From Hanstruepera neustonica (lineage in GTDB: Bacteria; Bacteroidota; Bacteroidia; Flavobacteriales; Flavobacteriaceae), in contig NZ_POWF01000012.1 of the NCBI RefSeq assembly GCF_002895005.1, forward strand, positions 1-64,000: DNA of 64,000 nucleotides, given 5' to 3'. Below, one piece after another: positions 33,197-43,001 of this stretch. Position numbers and translations under genes: made by a program. Below the pieces are notes generated by a model. That model saw nothing but the letters and a program-made list of their open reading frames with translations, had not been told where the DNA came from and searched no databases. Position 1 is the first letter of the stretch, and each line of letters starts with the position of its first letter.

Positions 33197-35587
33197 TTAA
33201 ATAATGCTTTCCTCCATTTCAAAAACATGGCTGTTTTGATGCTGATTGCGATTATTTATTTTGGTATTTTCTGATATCCATACTAGACGTTTTTCATAAT
33301 AATGAAAATTATTATTATCAGTAGGATCCAATACCATGAGATAAATCCATTCATTGTCAAATAAGGTTTTAATATTATCATTTCTTAAAAGAATTTCGCT
33401 CACTCTTGAAATAGGCGCTTGAATGACAACAGATAACCTTAAAGGTTGGTGGTACATTTTAGAGTCTGTTTCTTGTAATGATTGTAAAGGTAAACCCATT
33501 TTAAGGTCACCACCATTTCCTTGAACAACACCAAATTTACCTGTAATATTATGTGTGATTTTTGATCCTCCACCAAAAATATTATTATCTACCATTGCAA
33601 AATAATAGTGGTTATTAATCCATTGTGTCACAACCATTGGTCCTTGCATAATGGCTTCTAATGCTTTACCATTTTCATCCGTTTTCCAATCATAGGAATG
33701 TAAAAAACATCGACCGTCTAGGTTTTTACCTTGAGTTAATGATCGCGGACCTATTATAAACGATGCATTTTTTGCTAATCCCCATTCTGGACGTGTGTCA
33801 GACCAATTATTTGCTTTTTTGTTTGCTAATGCAACACTACCGTTTTTAATTCCCATTCGCTCTTGAGTTGCTGTTTGTTGGGCTTTAGCTAAATTTAATT
33901 TTAAATTAGCAACAGTTTTAAAATGACTCTTTGGAACGTCAGAATCAAATAAAATAATCTCATCTGTCGTTGTGTTATGTTCTGCTCCAATAAAGACTGT
34001 TGATTCAGGTATGTCAATGTCATGAAGTTCTTTTAAGTTTTTCCTCACTTCAATATCATTGGCCAATTTGGCAAAAACTCTGGCATTATGCCTACCTGGA
34101 CTAGCGGCACAAGCTCCACAATCTAAACTAGATCCAAAAGGATTATTGGCAGAGTGGCTTCCGTGGCCCACCAAAAGTATAATGGGAGAAAATGACTTCC
34201 AACCCATTAAATCAAAGGCAGATTTTATGATGTTCACCTTGACTTCCAATGAAATTTTTTCTTCATTATCTGAAGTGTCATCAATAATTTTTAGTTGTGG
34301 TTCACAGAACGATTCATGATCAATAGAGTTATTCTTATTAATCTTAAGCAAGTAACCTGGTGCGAATGTTCGAGCAATTAGGAATAAAAAATATAAAACA
34401 CCACTGCCCTCAACAAATCCAAAAGCCGACGGTAACATATTCTTCATGCGTTTAAGAATATATTCCTTAAACTGATTTAATTTGGTTATCCTAGTATATT
34501 TTGCGAATTGCTCTTTTTGATTTTCTAACGTTACTTCAGAAGCTTGATATGAGGAGTCTAATATAGGCGGACATGACTTTCTGATCAATTCGTTATCCAA
34601 ACTTTTGTAATCCATAGCAATTCCAAAAAAACCAGCATACCCATAAGTTTCATATTTTCCGGCAGATTCTACATGCCTACGAATGAGCTCTGAACGGGTA
34701 TCAATGCAAAACACCATTTGAGCTTCTAAATCATTCGCGCTTTCCTTGTTAAAATCATGAGTGATTTTTTGGGATTTCAGCAAACGTTCTAATTCACTCT
34801 GCCAACTTTTTTCCCATGCCTGCAACCAAATATATTGAAGTTTAAATAGCTTATCTTCATCTGGTGTAGTTGTTTTTTCTGGAGCAATTTTGGCATTAGT
34901 AATTTTTGCAATACATAATCTGACCGCTAAGTAATCCTGCAAGATAATTGGATAGGTTTCTTGTCTTATTGATTTAGTTGTATTTCGGTAATTGATGTAG
35001 CCCGTCCAACCTGGTAAAGCTGCCAAATGGTAAGTAAATATTTTTATGTAATCTTCTTTTGGAAAGTCCTTTAAAATGCTACTCAAGGCCTCCTCACTTG
35101 ATAAGGGGATATCATCAAGGTTCAATTTTGGTAGACTGTTATCATGCACAGCAAGCTTTCGCCAAGCCTTAAAGAATCCTTTTTGCTTATTTGGCATTTC
35201 CCACTCCGCCAAGCCTTCATCCATAAAAACTGCCAACCATTTTGACATGGTTCTATCTAGGTTATGAGTATCATTGGTAATTTCATTTTTACCAGTAGCG
35301 AGTTGTGACAGATAAAACTCTGGCGACTCTGTAAATGCATTTTCCTTTAACATTTTAACAAGTAATTTTCTATTAATAGCACCTTGGTCCAGTGCATCGC
35401 GAAAGAGACTTGCATTAGGAAAAACTTGGGCGTTTAAAAATAATCTTGCCTGTTTAATAGCTTTAGTGAAATGTTGATTTTCATAACCAGATAATGGGTT
35501 TGAGGTGACAAATGAATAAAGCGGCCAAGTTTTTCCTATAACTTTTGAGGCTTCTTCTATACTATGTTTTATAGATATATCAATCAT
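33197..35587 (-). CDS. dabA: DabA, carbonic-anhydrase-like subunit of the DAB inorganic carbon pump
   Basis: A 796-residue DUF2309 protein. The putative zinc/active-site set is C294 and D296 (FCIDTRSE) with H475 and C490 (GHGSHS ... LDCGAC); spacing 2 and 15 residues matches C351, D353, H524 and C539 of Halothiobacillus DabA2. With DabB it takes up CO2 and converts it to bicarbonate energised by the cation gradient. The start is 5 nt after dabB, in one operon. No carboxysome or RuBisCO gene is nearby, so here it probably feeds anaplerotic carboxylases. Confidence 0.92.
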   Translation of the reverse strand: MIDISIKHSIEEASKVIGKTWPLYSFVTSNPLSGYENQHFTKAIKQARLFLNAQVFPNASLFRDALDQGAINRKLLVKMLKENAFTESPEFYLSQLATGKNEITNDTHNLDRTMSKWLAVFMDEGLAEWEMPNKQKGFFKAWRKLAVHDNSLPKLNLDDIPLSSEEALSSILKDFPKEDYIKIFTYHLAALPGWTGYINYRNTTKSIRQETYPIILQDYLAVRLCIAKITNAKIAPEKTTTPDEDKLFKLQYIWLQAWEKSWQSELERLLKSQKITHDFNKESANDLEAQMVFCIDTRSELIRRHVESAGKYETYGYAGFFGIAMDYKSLDNELIRKSCPPILDSSYQASEVTLENQKEQFAKYTRITKLNQFKEYILKRMKNMLPSAFGFVEGSGVLYFLFLIARTFAPGYLLKINKNNSIDHESFCEPQLKIIDDTSDNEEKISLEVKVNIIKSAFDLMGWKSFSPIILLVGHGSHSANNPFGSSLDCGACAASPGRHNARVFAKLANDIEVRKNLKELHDIDIPESTVFIGAEHNTTTDEIILFDSDVPKSHFKTVANLKLNLAKAQQTATQERMGIKNGSVALANKKANNWSDTRPEWGLAKNASFIIGPRSLTQGKNLDGRCFLHSYDWKTDENGKALEAIMQGPMVVTQWINNHYYFAMVDNNIFGGGSKITHNITGKFGVVQGNGGDLKMGLPLQSLQETDSKMYHQPLRLSVVIQAPISRVSEILLRNDNIKTLFDNEWIYLMVLDPTDNNNFHYYEKRLVWISENTKINNRNQHQNSHVFEMEESII

Positions 35588-35592
35588 AATAA

Positions 35593-37023
35593 TTATGGTT
35601 TGTACATTAAAATAGTTTTCTTTTGAGGCTGTGACATATTTAATAGCTTAACATATAGCCAAGGATAGTTTTTGTAGACTCCCAATTTCATTATGAAAAA
35701 CCCAATGAAAAATATTACACCAAAAACTACTTCCATAAAAGACATTTTATATGACTGTGAGACAATAGCCATATCATCCATCAAGATTGTTACAGCATTG
35801 TACATTAGCGCATAGGTTGAAATACCAATAAAAAACAGCACTGTCGGCAAAAACGTTTTTTGAAGCGGTGTCAGGTGTTTTTCTTTAACAATATTATAAG
35901 TTGCTTGACCAACGGTTATTGCAACAATTAGTGTTAAAAACAAACTACTATCAAGAGCAAAGCTTTTACCAGTAAAGTAATTGAATAGAAACGCTCCCAT
36001 GATTCCAAAAAACAATACCGCCAATGCTTGTAATGGTTTTATAGTGATATTTAGTGGTTTCTGAATGTCAGATGATTGTATTTCTTCTCCTGATGATAAA
36101 AACAAATAGGCTTTATAAAACCCATGCAGTATTAGGTGGGCTATGGCTGCATTAAAGAATCCTAATCCACACTGCATAATCATAAAACCCATTTGGGCAA
36201 TTGTTGAACAGGCTAATTTTTGTTTTACTTGAACTTGAATGAGTTTTGTGAATTGAGCAAGTATAGCTGTCAACCCTCCAACTAAAAAAAGGATATTAAG
36301 CGATTTTGATTCTACCAATAATACAGCTAGAAGTGTAAGTAATATACCGGAGCCATTAACAAAACCTGCATGCATCAGTGCCGATGCAGGAGTTGGAGCT
36401 GTCATGGCTGAAAGCAACCATTTATGGAATGGAAAAATTGCAGATTGTATGATTGCTGCTATTATAACAAACAAAGCTGCGATTAGAAGGACATAATGAG
36501 GAACACTATTTAAGTTTGCTAAAATATCACTCAATGTAACCGAGTTTGTATTTAGAGCCAGAAGCACTAGACCTAAACTTAAAAAAAGGCTGCCAAGCAG
36601 AAAGTTGTTAAAAGCAAATTTTGATGCCTCTTTAGCTTCACCCCAATCAGAATGTACCCCAATCAATCGTGACATTATGAAACCCATTAAAAGCCACATA
36701 ACTAAAAATATGAGAATATGGTTTGCCGAAACAAAAACCATTATTGACATCATAAACCCTAAACTCAACAGCGAAAATTTGTTTTGGTATCTAAAGCCCG
36801 ACAAATAGTTCTCACTGTAGCTTGCTATTAATCCACTGAAAAATGTAACCACAGACCAAATAAGAGCTACAAAACCATTGAATCTAAATAAATCACCTAG
36901 CTTTACTTGTGGAATATTGGAAAAGTTGAACAACACATAAGAAAAAATACAGATGAACAACAACCACATAAAACCAGTGATGATTTTTTGAATAGAAAAA
37001 AAGGAAATTTTCATATTTGACAT
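35593..37023 (-). CDS. dabB: DabB, proton-pumping NuoL-like membrane subunit of DAB
   Basis: A 476-residue membrane protein of the complex I antiporter family, with about 12-14 TMs. The conserved Lys-bearing stretch FPFHKWLLSAMTAPTPASALMHAG (about residues 200-223) is the hallmark of NuoL/MrpA relatives. The frame extends to 37116, but that overlaps the upstream small gene, and the ATG at 37023 (MSNMKISFF) or 37014 gives the expected N-terminus. It supplies the cation flux that drives DabA. Confidence 0.88.
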   Translation of the reverse strand: MSNMKISFFSIQKIITGFMWLLFICIFSYVLFNFSNIPQVKLGDLFRFNGFVALIWSVVTFFSGLIASYSENYLSGFRYQNKFSLLSLGFMMSIMVFVSANHILIFLVMWLLMGFIMSRLIGVHSDWGEAKEASKFAFNNFLLGSLFLSLGLVLLALNTNSVTLSDILANLNSVPHYVLLIAALFVIIAAIIQSAIFPFHKWLLSAMTAPTPASALMHAGFVNGSGILLTLLAVLLVESKSLNILFLVGGLTAILAQFTKLIQVQVKQKLACSTIAQMGFMIMQCGLGFFNAAIAHLILHGFYKAYLFLSSGEEIQSSDIQKPLNITIKPLQALAVLFFGIMGAFLFNYFTGKSFALDSSLFLTLIVAITVGQATYNIVKEKHLTPLQKTFLPTVLFFIGISTYALMYNAVTILMDDMAIVSQSYKMSFMEVVFGVIFFIGFFIMKLGVYKNYPWLYVKLLNMSQPQKKTILMYKP

Positions 37024-37061
37024 AATTAAAAATTTATTAGTGTTAAATAATTCAGAAGTCA

Positions 37062-37226
37062 TTAAGTGTTTGCACGAATTTTCATAATGAAAATAGCAGA
37101 GAAAACAAATCCACATATTAAAAGTTCATCAATAAAAGCTGAATTGCGCATATAGGCCAAACATGTAAAAATGGCTAATGTGAACATGCCTAAAACTGGT
37201 AAAAGCATTGACTTTTGTATATCCAT
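37062..37226 (-). CDS. 54-residue membrane protein of the dab operon
   Basis: An ATG at 37226 opens a 54-codon ORF: MDIQKSMLLPVLGMF..., with two hydrophobic spans (about residues 7-25 and 34-49) and a basic C-terminus MKIRANT. It is 1 nt after the 108-aa gene and 38 nt before dabB, so it belongs to the operon. It was probably missed before because it is short. A small accessory subunit of DabB is plausible but unproven. Confidence 0.65.
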   Translation of the reverse strand: MDIQKSMLLPVLGMFTLAIFTCLAYMRNSAFIDELLICGFVFSAIFIMKIRANT

Positions 37227-37227
37227 T

Positions 37228-37554
37228 TTAATTATCTTTTAAATCGTTATCAATTATTGAAATTTCTAAAACGCCATCAATTTTTATCATCTGGTTTTTT
37301 TGAAATGATTGCGCAATAAATTCTTTGGCAATGCCCTTTTCCTTTTGAAGTTCAGTTATCCTACCATCTAACTCGTCAGAATTACTGTAATGGTTTCCTT
37401 CCCATTGTTGAAGTCTTTGAATTTTGTGAAAATTAATCTTCTCATCTATCAAAGATCCTATGACATGAGAAGCTTCAGAAGGTGTAAACTCACCTTTAAC
37501 AAGTTGAATTTTTTGACTAATTTTTTCAGGTTTAACTAATTCTTTGGTTTCCAT
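37228..37554 (-). CDS. Hypothetical protein at the head of the dab operon
   Basis: A 108-residue hydrophilic protein, with no signal peptide or TM. It has a central basic/aromatic stretch (FHKIQRLQQWEGNH) and an acidic C-terminus. I recognise no family. It is the first gene of the operon (108 aa - 54 aa - dabB - dabA), divergent from the LysR gene, so a regulatory or accessory role in inorganic carbon uptake is the contextual guess. Confidence 0.65.
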   Translation of the reverse strand: METKELVKPEKISQKIQLVKGEFTPSEASHVIGSLIDEKINFHKIQRLQQWEGNHYSNSDELDGRITELQKEKGIAKEFIAQSFQKNQMIKIDGVLEISIIDNDLKDN

Positions 37555-37626
37555 TTTTTTAAATTTTTATAATTAAACAATTAAATCTGATGCAAATATT
37601 AGACATTATTATCATATATTTTTATT

Positions 37627-37634
37627 TATATTTG
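37627..37634 (+). promoter_or_regulatory. -7 element of the LysR gene
   Basis: TATATTTG matches TAnnTTTG, 24 nt before the ATG at 37659. The flanking spacer (37555-37658) is AT-rich with ATAAA/TTTAT repeats right before the ATG, a plausible LysR site. Confidence 0.5.
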
Positions 37635-37658
37635 TAATGCTATAGATAAAATATATTT

Positions 37659-38579
37659 ATGAACTATACACTACATCAACTTCAGATTTTTTTAAAAATC
37701 GCCGAACTAAAAAGTATTACCAAGGCTTCAGAGGTTTTAAATCTTACACAGCCTGCTGTTTCTATTCAGCTAAAAAATTTTCAAGATCAATTTCCGATTC
37801 CTTTGACTGAAGTTGTAGGAAGAAAGCTTTATATAACTGATTTTGGAGAAGATATTGCCAAAGCTGCAGAACAGATAATTAACCATGTACATGCCATAAA
37901 CTATAAAACACTCTCGTTTCAAGGGCAGTTGTCAGGACGTCTCAAAATATCCAGTGCGTCTACCGGAAAGTATGTAATGCCTTATTTCCTATCAGGCTTT
38001 ATGAAAGAAAACCCTGGTGTTGAATTGAACATAGATGTAACTAATAAATCTCGAGTAATTGAAAGTTTAGAACTTAATGAAGTTGATTTTGCATTAGTTT
38101 CCGTATTACCCGAAAAACTAAATGTTAACAAGGTAGAACTTATGCAAAACAGACTCATGTTAATAGGCAGTACAAAACTGGATTTAAAAAAATGGCGGAG
38201 TAAAAAGCAGCTATTCGAAAACTACCCTTTGATTTATCGCGAAACGGGTTCTGCCACCAGAAATGCTATGGAAAAATTCATACTTAAAAACAACTTTTCT
38301 GTTCATAAAAAAATTGAACTTACCTCAAATGAAGCAGTAAAGCAAGCTGTTATATCTGATTTAGGCTGCTCCATCATGCCCTTAATTGGAATAAAAAATG
38401 AACTTAAAAATAAGGATTTACAAATAATACCTGTTAAAGGCCTACCCATTAACACAACATGGAATTTAATATGGTTAAAATCAAAAAAATTATCACCTGT
38501 AGCCGAAGCCTATCTTGATTTTTTGGATGCTCAAAAAGATTATATTATTAAAAATGAATTTTCTTGGATTGATTTTTAA
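37659..38579 (+). CDS. LysR-type transcriptional regulator, CbbR-like
   Basis: A 306-residue LysR protein. The HTH is at residues 1-60 (LHQLQIFLKIAELKSITKASEVLNLTQPAVSIQLKNFQDQF). The C-terminal periplasmic-binding-like domain (about 90-300) senses a metabolite. It is divergent from the dab operon with 104 nt between, the usual position for a regulator of that operon; in autotrophs CbbR/CcmR relatives control carbon uptake genes. Its effector is unknown. Confidence 0.88.
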   Translation: MNYTLHQLQIFLKIAELKSITKASEVLNLTQPAVSIQLKNFQDQFPIPLTEVVGRKLYITDFGEDIAKAAEQIINHVHAINYKTLSFQGQLSGRLKISSASTGKYVMPYFLSGFMKENPGVELNIDVTNKSRVIESLELNEVDFALVSVLPEKLNVNKVELMQNRLMLIGSTKLDLKKWRSKKQLFENYPLIYRETGSATRNAMEKFILKNNFSVHKKIELTSNEAVKQAVISDLGCSIMPLIGIKNELKNKDLQIIPVKGLPINTTWNLIWLKSKKLSPVAEAYLDFLDAQKDYIIKNEFSWIDF

Positions 38580-38635
38580 AAAATATTCAGACATCAATTT
38601 CAGTATAAAAAAATTTATACTCTTGGGTATTTCAT

Positions 38636-38643
38636 TAAATTTG
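38636..38643 (+). promoter_or_regulatory. aspS -7 element
   Basis: TAAATTTG fits TAnnTTTG and ends 18 nt before the ATG, so the leader is short (about 12 nt). Confidence 0.5.
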
Positions 38644-38661
38644 CAACTCTAAATTTAGGTT

Positions 38662-40416
38662 ATGTATAGAAGTCATACTTGTGGTGAATTAAGAGCATCG
38701 CATATCAACAAAGAGGTAACATTAGCAGGTTGGGTTCAAAAATCCCGTGATAAAGGATTTATTGTTTGGGTGGATTTACGAGACCGATATGGCATTACCC
38801 AATTGGTATTTGATGAAGAGCGCACACCTAAAGACATGATGGATAAAGCCCAAAATTTAGGTCGTGAATTTGTTATTCAAGTTACTGGTAAAGTTATTGA
38901 AAGAGCTTCTAAAAATCCCAATATACCCACAGGCGATATTGAAATATTAGTTTCTAAATTAACTATTTTAAATGAAGCCAAACTACCACCATTTACCATT
39001 GAAGATAAAACTGATGGTGGTGAAGATTTACGTATGAAATACCGCTATTTGGATATTCGTCGTAATCCTGTAAAAAACAGTTTAATCTTTAGGCATAAGG
39101 TTACACAAGAAGTTCGTAATTATCTTTCTAACGAAGGTTTTATTGAGGTTGAAACACCTTATTTAATAAAATCAACTCCTGAAGGCGCCAGAGATTTTGT
39201 TGTACCTAGTAGAATGAACGAAGGTCAATTTTATGCCTTACCGCAATCACCTCAAACCTTCAAGCAATTGCTAATGGTTGGTGGCATGGATAAGTATTTT
39301 CAAATAGTTAAATGTTTTAGGGATGAAGATTTACGTGCTGATAGACAGCCTGAATTTACTCAAATAGATTGTGAAATGGCATTTATTGAGCAAGAGGATA
39401 TTTTAAATGCTTTTGAAGGTTTAACACGTCATTTACTTAAAGAAATTAATGGTGTTGAAATTGATAAGTTTCCACGAATGCTTTATGATGATGCTATGCG
39501 TTTATATGGTAATGACAAACCAGATATTCGTTTTGGGATGGTGTTTGGTGAATTAAACCAGGTTACGCAACATAAAGATTTTAATGTATTTAATGCTGCT
39601 GAATTGGTTGTGGGAATTGCTGTACCTGGCGGAAATAGTTACACCCGAAAAGAAATTGATAATCTAATTGACTGGGTTAAACGCCCACAAATTGGTGCTT
39701 TAGGGATGGTCTATTGCCGTTGTAATGAAGATGGCTCTTATAAGTCCTCCGTTGATAAGTTTTATGACCAAGATGATTTAGCAAAATGGGCTGAAGTTAC
39801 CGGAGCCAAATCTGGTGATTTAATCTGTGTGCTTTCTGGAGATACCAATAAAGTGCGAGCGCAATTAAGTGCCTTACGTATGGAGCTTGCCGAACGTTTA
39901 GGCTTACGAAAACCGGATGAGTTTGCACCTCTTTGGGTACTAGACTTTCCGTTATTGGAATGGGATGAAGAAACCGAACGCTACCATGCTATGCACCATC
40001 CGTTTACTTCCCCAAAACCAGGTCAGCTGGAACTTTTAAAAACAAATCCTGGTGCTGTAAAAGCCAATGCTTATGATTTGGTTTTAAACGGAAATGAAAT
40101 TGGAGGTGGTTCTATTAGAATTCATGATAAGGAAACACAATCCCTAATGTTTGATTATTTAGGTTTTACTCCAGAAGAAGCCAAAGCTCAGTTTGGATTT
40201 TTAATGGATGCGTTTCAATATGGTGCCCCACCGCATGGTGGATTGGCATTTGGATTGGATAGATTAGTTGCCATTTTAGGAGGTCAGGAAACCATTCGCG
40301 ATTTTATTGCGTTTCCAAAAAACAATGCAGGACGCGATGTTATGATTGATGCACCTGCTCCTATAGACAATGAACAATTGGAAGAGTTGAGCTTAAAATT
40401 AAATTTAAAATCATAA
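38662..40416 (+). CDS. aspS: Aspartyl-tRNA synthetase (bacterial type)
   Basis: A 584-residue class II synthetase. The N-terminal OB fold (about 1-110: [31 protein letters not shown]) binds the anticodon; the catalytic core has [18 protein letters not shown] (motif 2) and [16 protein letters not shown] (motif 3). The GAD insertion that marks the bacterial enzyme lies in between (about 290-415). No unusual features; a terminator follows. Confidence 0.96.
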   Translation: MYRSHTCGELRASHINKEVTLAGWVQKSRDKGFIVWVDLRDRYGITQLVFDEERTPKDMMDKAQNLGREFVIQVTGKVIERASKNPNIPTGDIEILVSKLTILNEAKLPPFTIEDKTDGGEDLRMKYRYLDIRRNPVKNSLIFRHKVTQEVRNYLSNEGFIEVETPYLIKSTPEGARDFVVPSRMNEGQFYALPQSPQTFKQLLMVGGMDKYFQIVKCFRDEDLRADRQPEFTQIDCEMAFIEQEDILNAFEGLTRHLLKEINGVEIDKFPRMLYDDAMRLYGNDKPDIRFGMVFGELNQVTQHKDFNVFNAAELVVGIAVPGGNSYTRKEIDNLIDWVKRPQIGALGMVYCRCNEDGSYKSSVDKFYDQDDLAKWAEVTGAKSGDLICVLSGDTNKVRAQLSALRMELAERLGLRKPDEFAPLWVLDFPLLEWDEETERYHAMHHPFTSPKPGQLELLKTNPGAVKANAYDLVLNGNEIGGGSIRIHDKETQSLMFDYLGFTPEEAKAQFGFLMDAFQYGAPPHGGLAFGLDRLVAILGGQETIRDFIAFPKNNAGRDVMIDAPAPIDNEQLEELSLKLNLKS

Positions 40417-40420
40417 ACAT

Positions 40421-40447
40421 AAAATCCTGCTCCATGCAGGATTTTTT
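40421..40447 (+). terminator. Intrinsic terminator after aspS
   Basis: AAAATCCTGC (40421-40430) pairs with GCAGGATTTT (40436-40445), with further T residues and a 5-nt loop. Confidence 0.85.
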
Positions 40448-40476
40448 AGTAGTTTTAGTTTATACTAACTAAATTG

Positions 40477-42255
40477 ATGACTACACAGGCATTTATAAAA
40501 CGAATACTCATTTTACGATATAAGTATATCTCTCAAAAGAACTTTGTTTTTTTATTGAGTATGCTTATTGGACTTTTAGCTGGTTTAGTATCCGTAACCA
40601 TTAAGAATATCACTTTTGGAATAGAATGGTTACTTGAAAAAGTCATTGTTTGGTCACAAAACAGCATTTATTTTATTTTACCAGTCATTGGTATTTGGTT
40701 AGTGTATTTATTTATGAAATACGTTGCTAAAAAACCCGTTGAACATGCCATTCCGAGTATACTATTTTCGCTTTCAAAGAAAAATGGGCTTATAAAACCC
40801 AGTAAAATATATTTACCTTTAATAACAGCACCACTAACTGTCGGATTTGGTGGTTCGGTTGGTTTACTTGGTCCTGCCATTGCTTCAGCATCAGCAATAA
40901 GTTCTAATATTGGTCAACTATTCCATATTGATAGAAAAACACGTACACTGCTCATTGGTTGTGCAGCAGCCGGTGCCATTGCTTCTATTTTTAAGTCTCC
41001 TATAGCTGCCATTATTTTTGCCATAGAAGTCTTTAGTCTCGATTTAACCTTTGCTTCATTACTCCCATTACTCATCGCATCGGTTTCTTCGGTTTTGACT
41101 TCTTACTTTTTTCTAGGCGATGGTGTGCTATTCAATTTCAATGTATCAGATAAGTTTTTACTAAAAGACACGTTGTTTTATATCGTATTGGGAATTGGCA
41201 CTGGGATTGCTTCCATATACTTTTCTAAAATTTACTTTAGCACCTATGCGTTTTTCAATCGGTTTAAAACCAATGGACAAAAACTGATAGTTGGCGGTTT
41301 GGCTATAGGTGTCATGCTATATTTCATTCCGCCTCTATATGGGGAAGGTTTCGGGTTTATAAACGATTTGTTGGACGGTAATCATTTACATGCTTTGGGG
41401 CACACGCCTTTTGATAAATATTTAGGTAATATCTGGGTTATCATTGCCCTATTGATTGGGATAACCATCTTCAAAGCTGTTGCAATGACAACCACATTTG
41501 CTGCAGGTGGTTCTGGTGGTATCATCATTCCAACTATGGTAATGGGTAGTGCTTTAGGAAATGTTGTTGCCAAAATAATTAATAATGTTGGTTTGAATTT
41601 TCATGTATCTGAAGCCAATTTTACATTGATTGGTATGGCAGGTCTTATTTCTGGTGTACTTCACGCACCACTAACAGCCATTTTTTTAATTGCTGAAATT
41701 ACTGGAGGCTATGAGTTATTTGTTCCATTGATGATTACGGTGTCCATGTCATTTATTATTACCCGAAATGCCGTTGAGCATACTATCTATACTAAAGAAT
41801 TAGCTGAAAAAGGAGCGTTATTAACCCATGATAAAGATCACAGTGTTCTGACTTTAATGACTTTAGATAGTGTCATAGAAAAAGACTTTATTGCTTTACA
41901 TCCTGATATGTCTTTAGGAGACATGCTTCACAAAGGTGTAGCTAAATCCAACCGAAACCTCTTCCCTGTTATTGATGAGAATAAACATTTAGTTGGTATT
42001 CTGCTTTTAGATGATATCCGTAACATCATGTTTGACCAATCATTGTATCATTCCACTTCTGTTGAAACGTTTATGCAAATGCCTCCTGGATTTATTGATT
42101 ATAATCATGATAGTATGAAACAGGTGATGCAAAAATTTCAGGATTTGGGTGTTTGGAACCTTCCTGTAATTAAAAATGGTATTTATATGGGGTTTGTTTC
42201 TAAATCTAAATTACTCACAGCATATAGGCGCGAGCTCATAAATTTTACAACTTAA
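40477..42255 (+). CDS. CLC-family chloride channel/transporter with CBS domains
   Basis: A 592-residue CLC protein: about 11 membrane segments (residues 20-430) and a C-terminal CBS pair (about 455-590). Filter motifs are GGSVGLLGP (about 126-133) and GGSGGIIIP near 347. At the gating glutamate position of the G(K/R)EGP motif it has Leu131, so coupled Cl-/H+ exchange is doubtful and channel-like conduction is possible. I use the ATG at 40477, preceded by an in-frame TTG at 40474. It is followed after 1 nt by a small membrane protein. Confidence 0.88.
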   Translation: MTTQAFIKRILILRYKYISQKNFVFLLSMLIGLLAGLVSVTIKNITFGIEWLLEKVIVWSQNSIYFILPVIGIWLVYLFMKYVAKKPVEHAIPSILFSLSKKNGLIKPSKIYLPLITAPLTVGFGGSVGLLGPAIASASAISSNIGQLFHIDRKTRTLLIGCAAAGAIASIFKSPIAAIIFAIEVFSLDLTFASLLPLLIASVSSVLTSYFFLGDGVLFNFNVSDKFLLKDTLFYIVLGIGTGIASIYFSKIYFSTYAFFNRFKTNGQKLIVGGLAIGVMLYFIPPLYGEGFGFINDLLDGNHLHALGHTPFDKYLGNIWVIIALLIGITIFKAVAMTTTFAAGGSGGIIIPTMVMGSALGNVVAKIINNVGLNFHVSEANFTLIGMAGLISGVLHAPLTAIFLIAEITGGYELFVPLMITVSMSFIITRNAVEHTIYTKELAEKGALLTHDKDHSVLTLMTLDSVIEKDFIALHPDMSLGDMLHKGVAKSNRNLFPVIDENKHLVGILLLDDIRNIMFDQSLYHSTSVETFMQMPPGFIDYNHDSMKQVMQKFQDLGVWNLPVIKNGIYMGFVSKSKLLTAYRRELINFTT

Positions 42256-42256
42256 C

Positions 42257-42490
42257 ATGAAATATATTATTGCTTTTTTCTTTTTGGCTTCTATCGGTTC
42301 AATAATAACTGGAATGGCGACTAGCCTAGAGTTTTCAGAAAAGTTGATTGGATTCGGTGTTGTGGGATTGTTCTTTATTGTCATTCCATTGTTTTCATGG
42401 TATAGATGGAAAGGTAGAAGTGCTAAAGAGTATTTGTTAACCAAAGAGAATTTGGATAAAATGCGCGATCGTGAGAATCAAAAAAATTAA
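42257..42490 (+). CDS. 77-residue two-TM protein after the CLC gene
   Basis: A small membrane protein with two hydrophobic spans (about residues 2-21 and 30-48), then a basic C-terminal tail (WYRWKGRSAKEYLLTKENLDKMRDRENQKN). It starts 1 nt after the CLC stop, so it is cotranscribed. I recognise no family. Its end overlaps the convergent tadA gene by 4 nt. Confidence 0.65.
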   Translation: MKYIIAFFFLASIGSIITGMATSLEFSEKLIGFGVVGLFFIVIPLFSWYRWKGRSAKEYLLTKENLDKMRDRENQKN

Positions 42491-42936
42491 TTCAAATTTC
42501 GCTTTTCTATAAAAAATCGTTTTATCAAATTTGAAGCTTCATCTGCCATAACACCTCCTTCAATTATGGTTTTAGGATGTAATGTAGTTTTTAAATTTAT
42601 ACATCCACGATCTTCATCTCGTGCGCCAAAAACAATTCTTGATATTTGACTCCAGTATAAAGCTCCTGCACACATTTGACAAGGTTCAAGAGTAACATAC
42701 AGCGTGCAATCATGTAAATACTTACCGCCTAAAAAATTGGCGGCTGCGGTAATTGCTTGCATTTCAGCATGAGCAGTGACATCATTCAACAATTCAGTTA
42801 GATTATGTCCTCGTGCAATAATTCTATCTTTAATAACTACAACTGCACCAACTGGTATTTCGCCTTTATCAAAAGCTAATTCAGCTTCCTGTAAAGCCTT
42901 TTGCATAAAATAATTATCATCAAATGGTGATTTCAT
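42487..42936 (-). CDS. tadA: tRNA-specific adenosine deaminase / CMP-dCMP deaminase family
   Basis: A 149-residue zinc deaminase that most likely converts the wobble adenosine of tRNA-Arg(ACG) to inosine. The metal and catalytic site is HAEMQAI (about residues 51-57) with His51-type ligand and Glu, and PCQMCAGAL (about 84-92) with two Cys ligands. Members of this group in Bacteroidota may also act on free nucleosides. It is convergent with the CLC operon. Confidence 0.92.
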   Translation of the reverse strand: MKSPFDDNYFMQKALQEAELAFDKGEIPVGAVVVIKDRIIARGHNLTELLNDVTAHAEMQAITAAANFLGGKYLHDCTLYVTLEPCQMCAGALYWSQISRIVFGARDEDRGCINLKTTLHPKTIIEGGVMADEASNLIKRFFIEKRNLN

Positions 42937-42951
42937 AATTCTATAAAAATA

Positions 42952-42982
42952 AAAAAGGCAGCTAAATGAATAACTGCCTTTT
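42952..42982 (-). terminator. Terminator downstream of the M36 peptidase gene
   Basis: On the minus strand AAAAGGCAG (from 42982) pairs with CTGCCTTTT (to 42953), followed by TTTTTATTTT. It ends the metallopeptidase transcript before tadA. Confidence 0.78.
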
Positions 42983-43001
42983 CCTATTTTTTTATTAAAA
43001 A

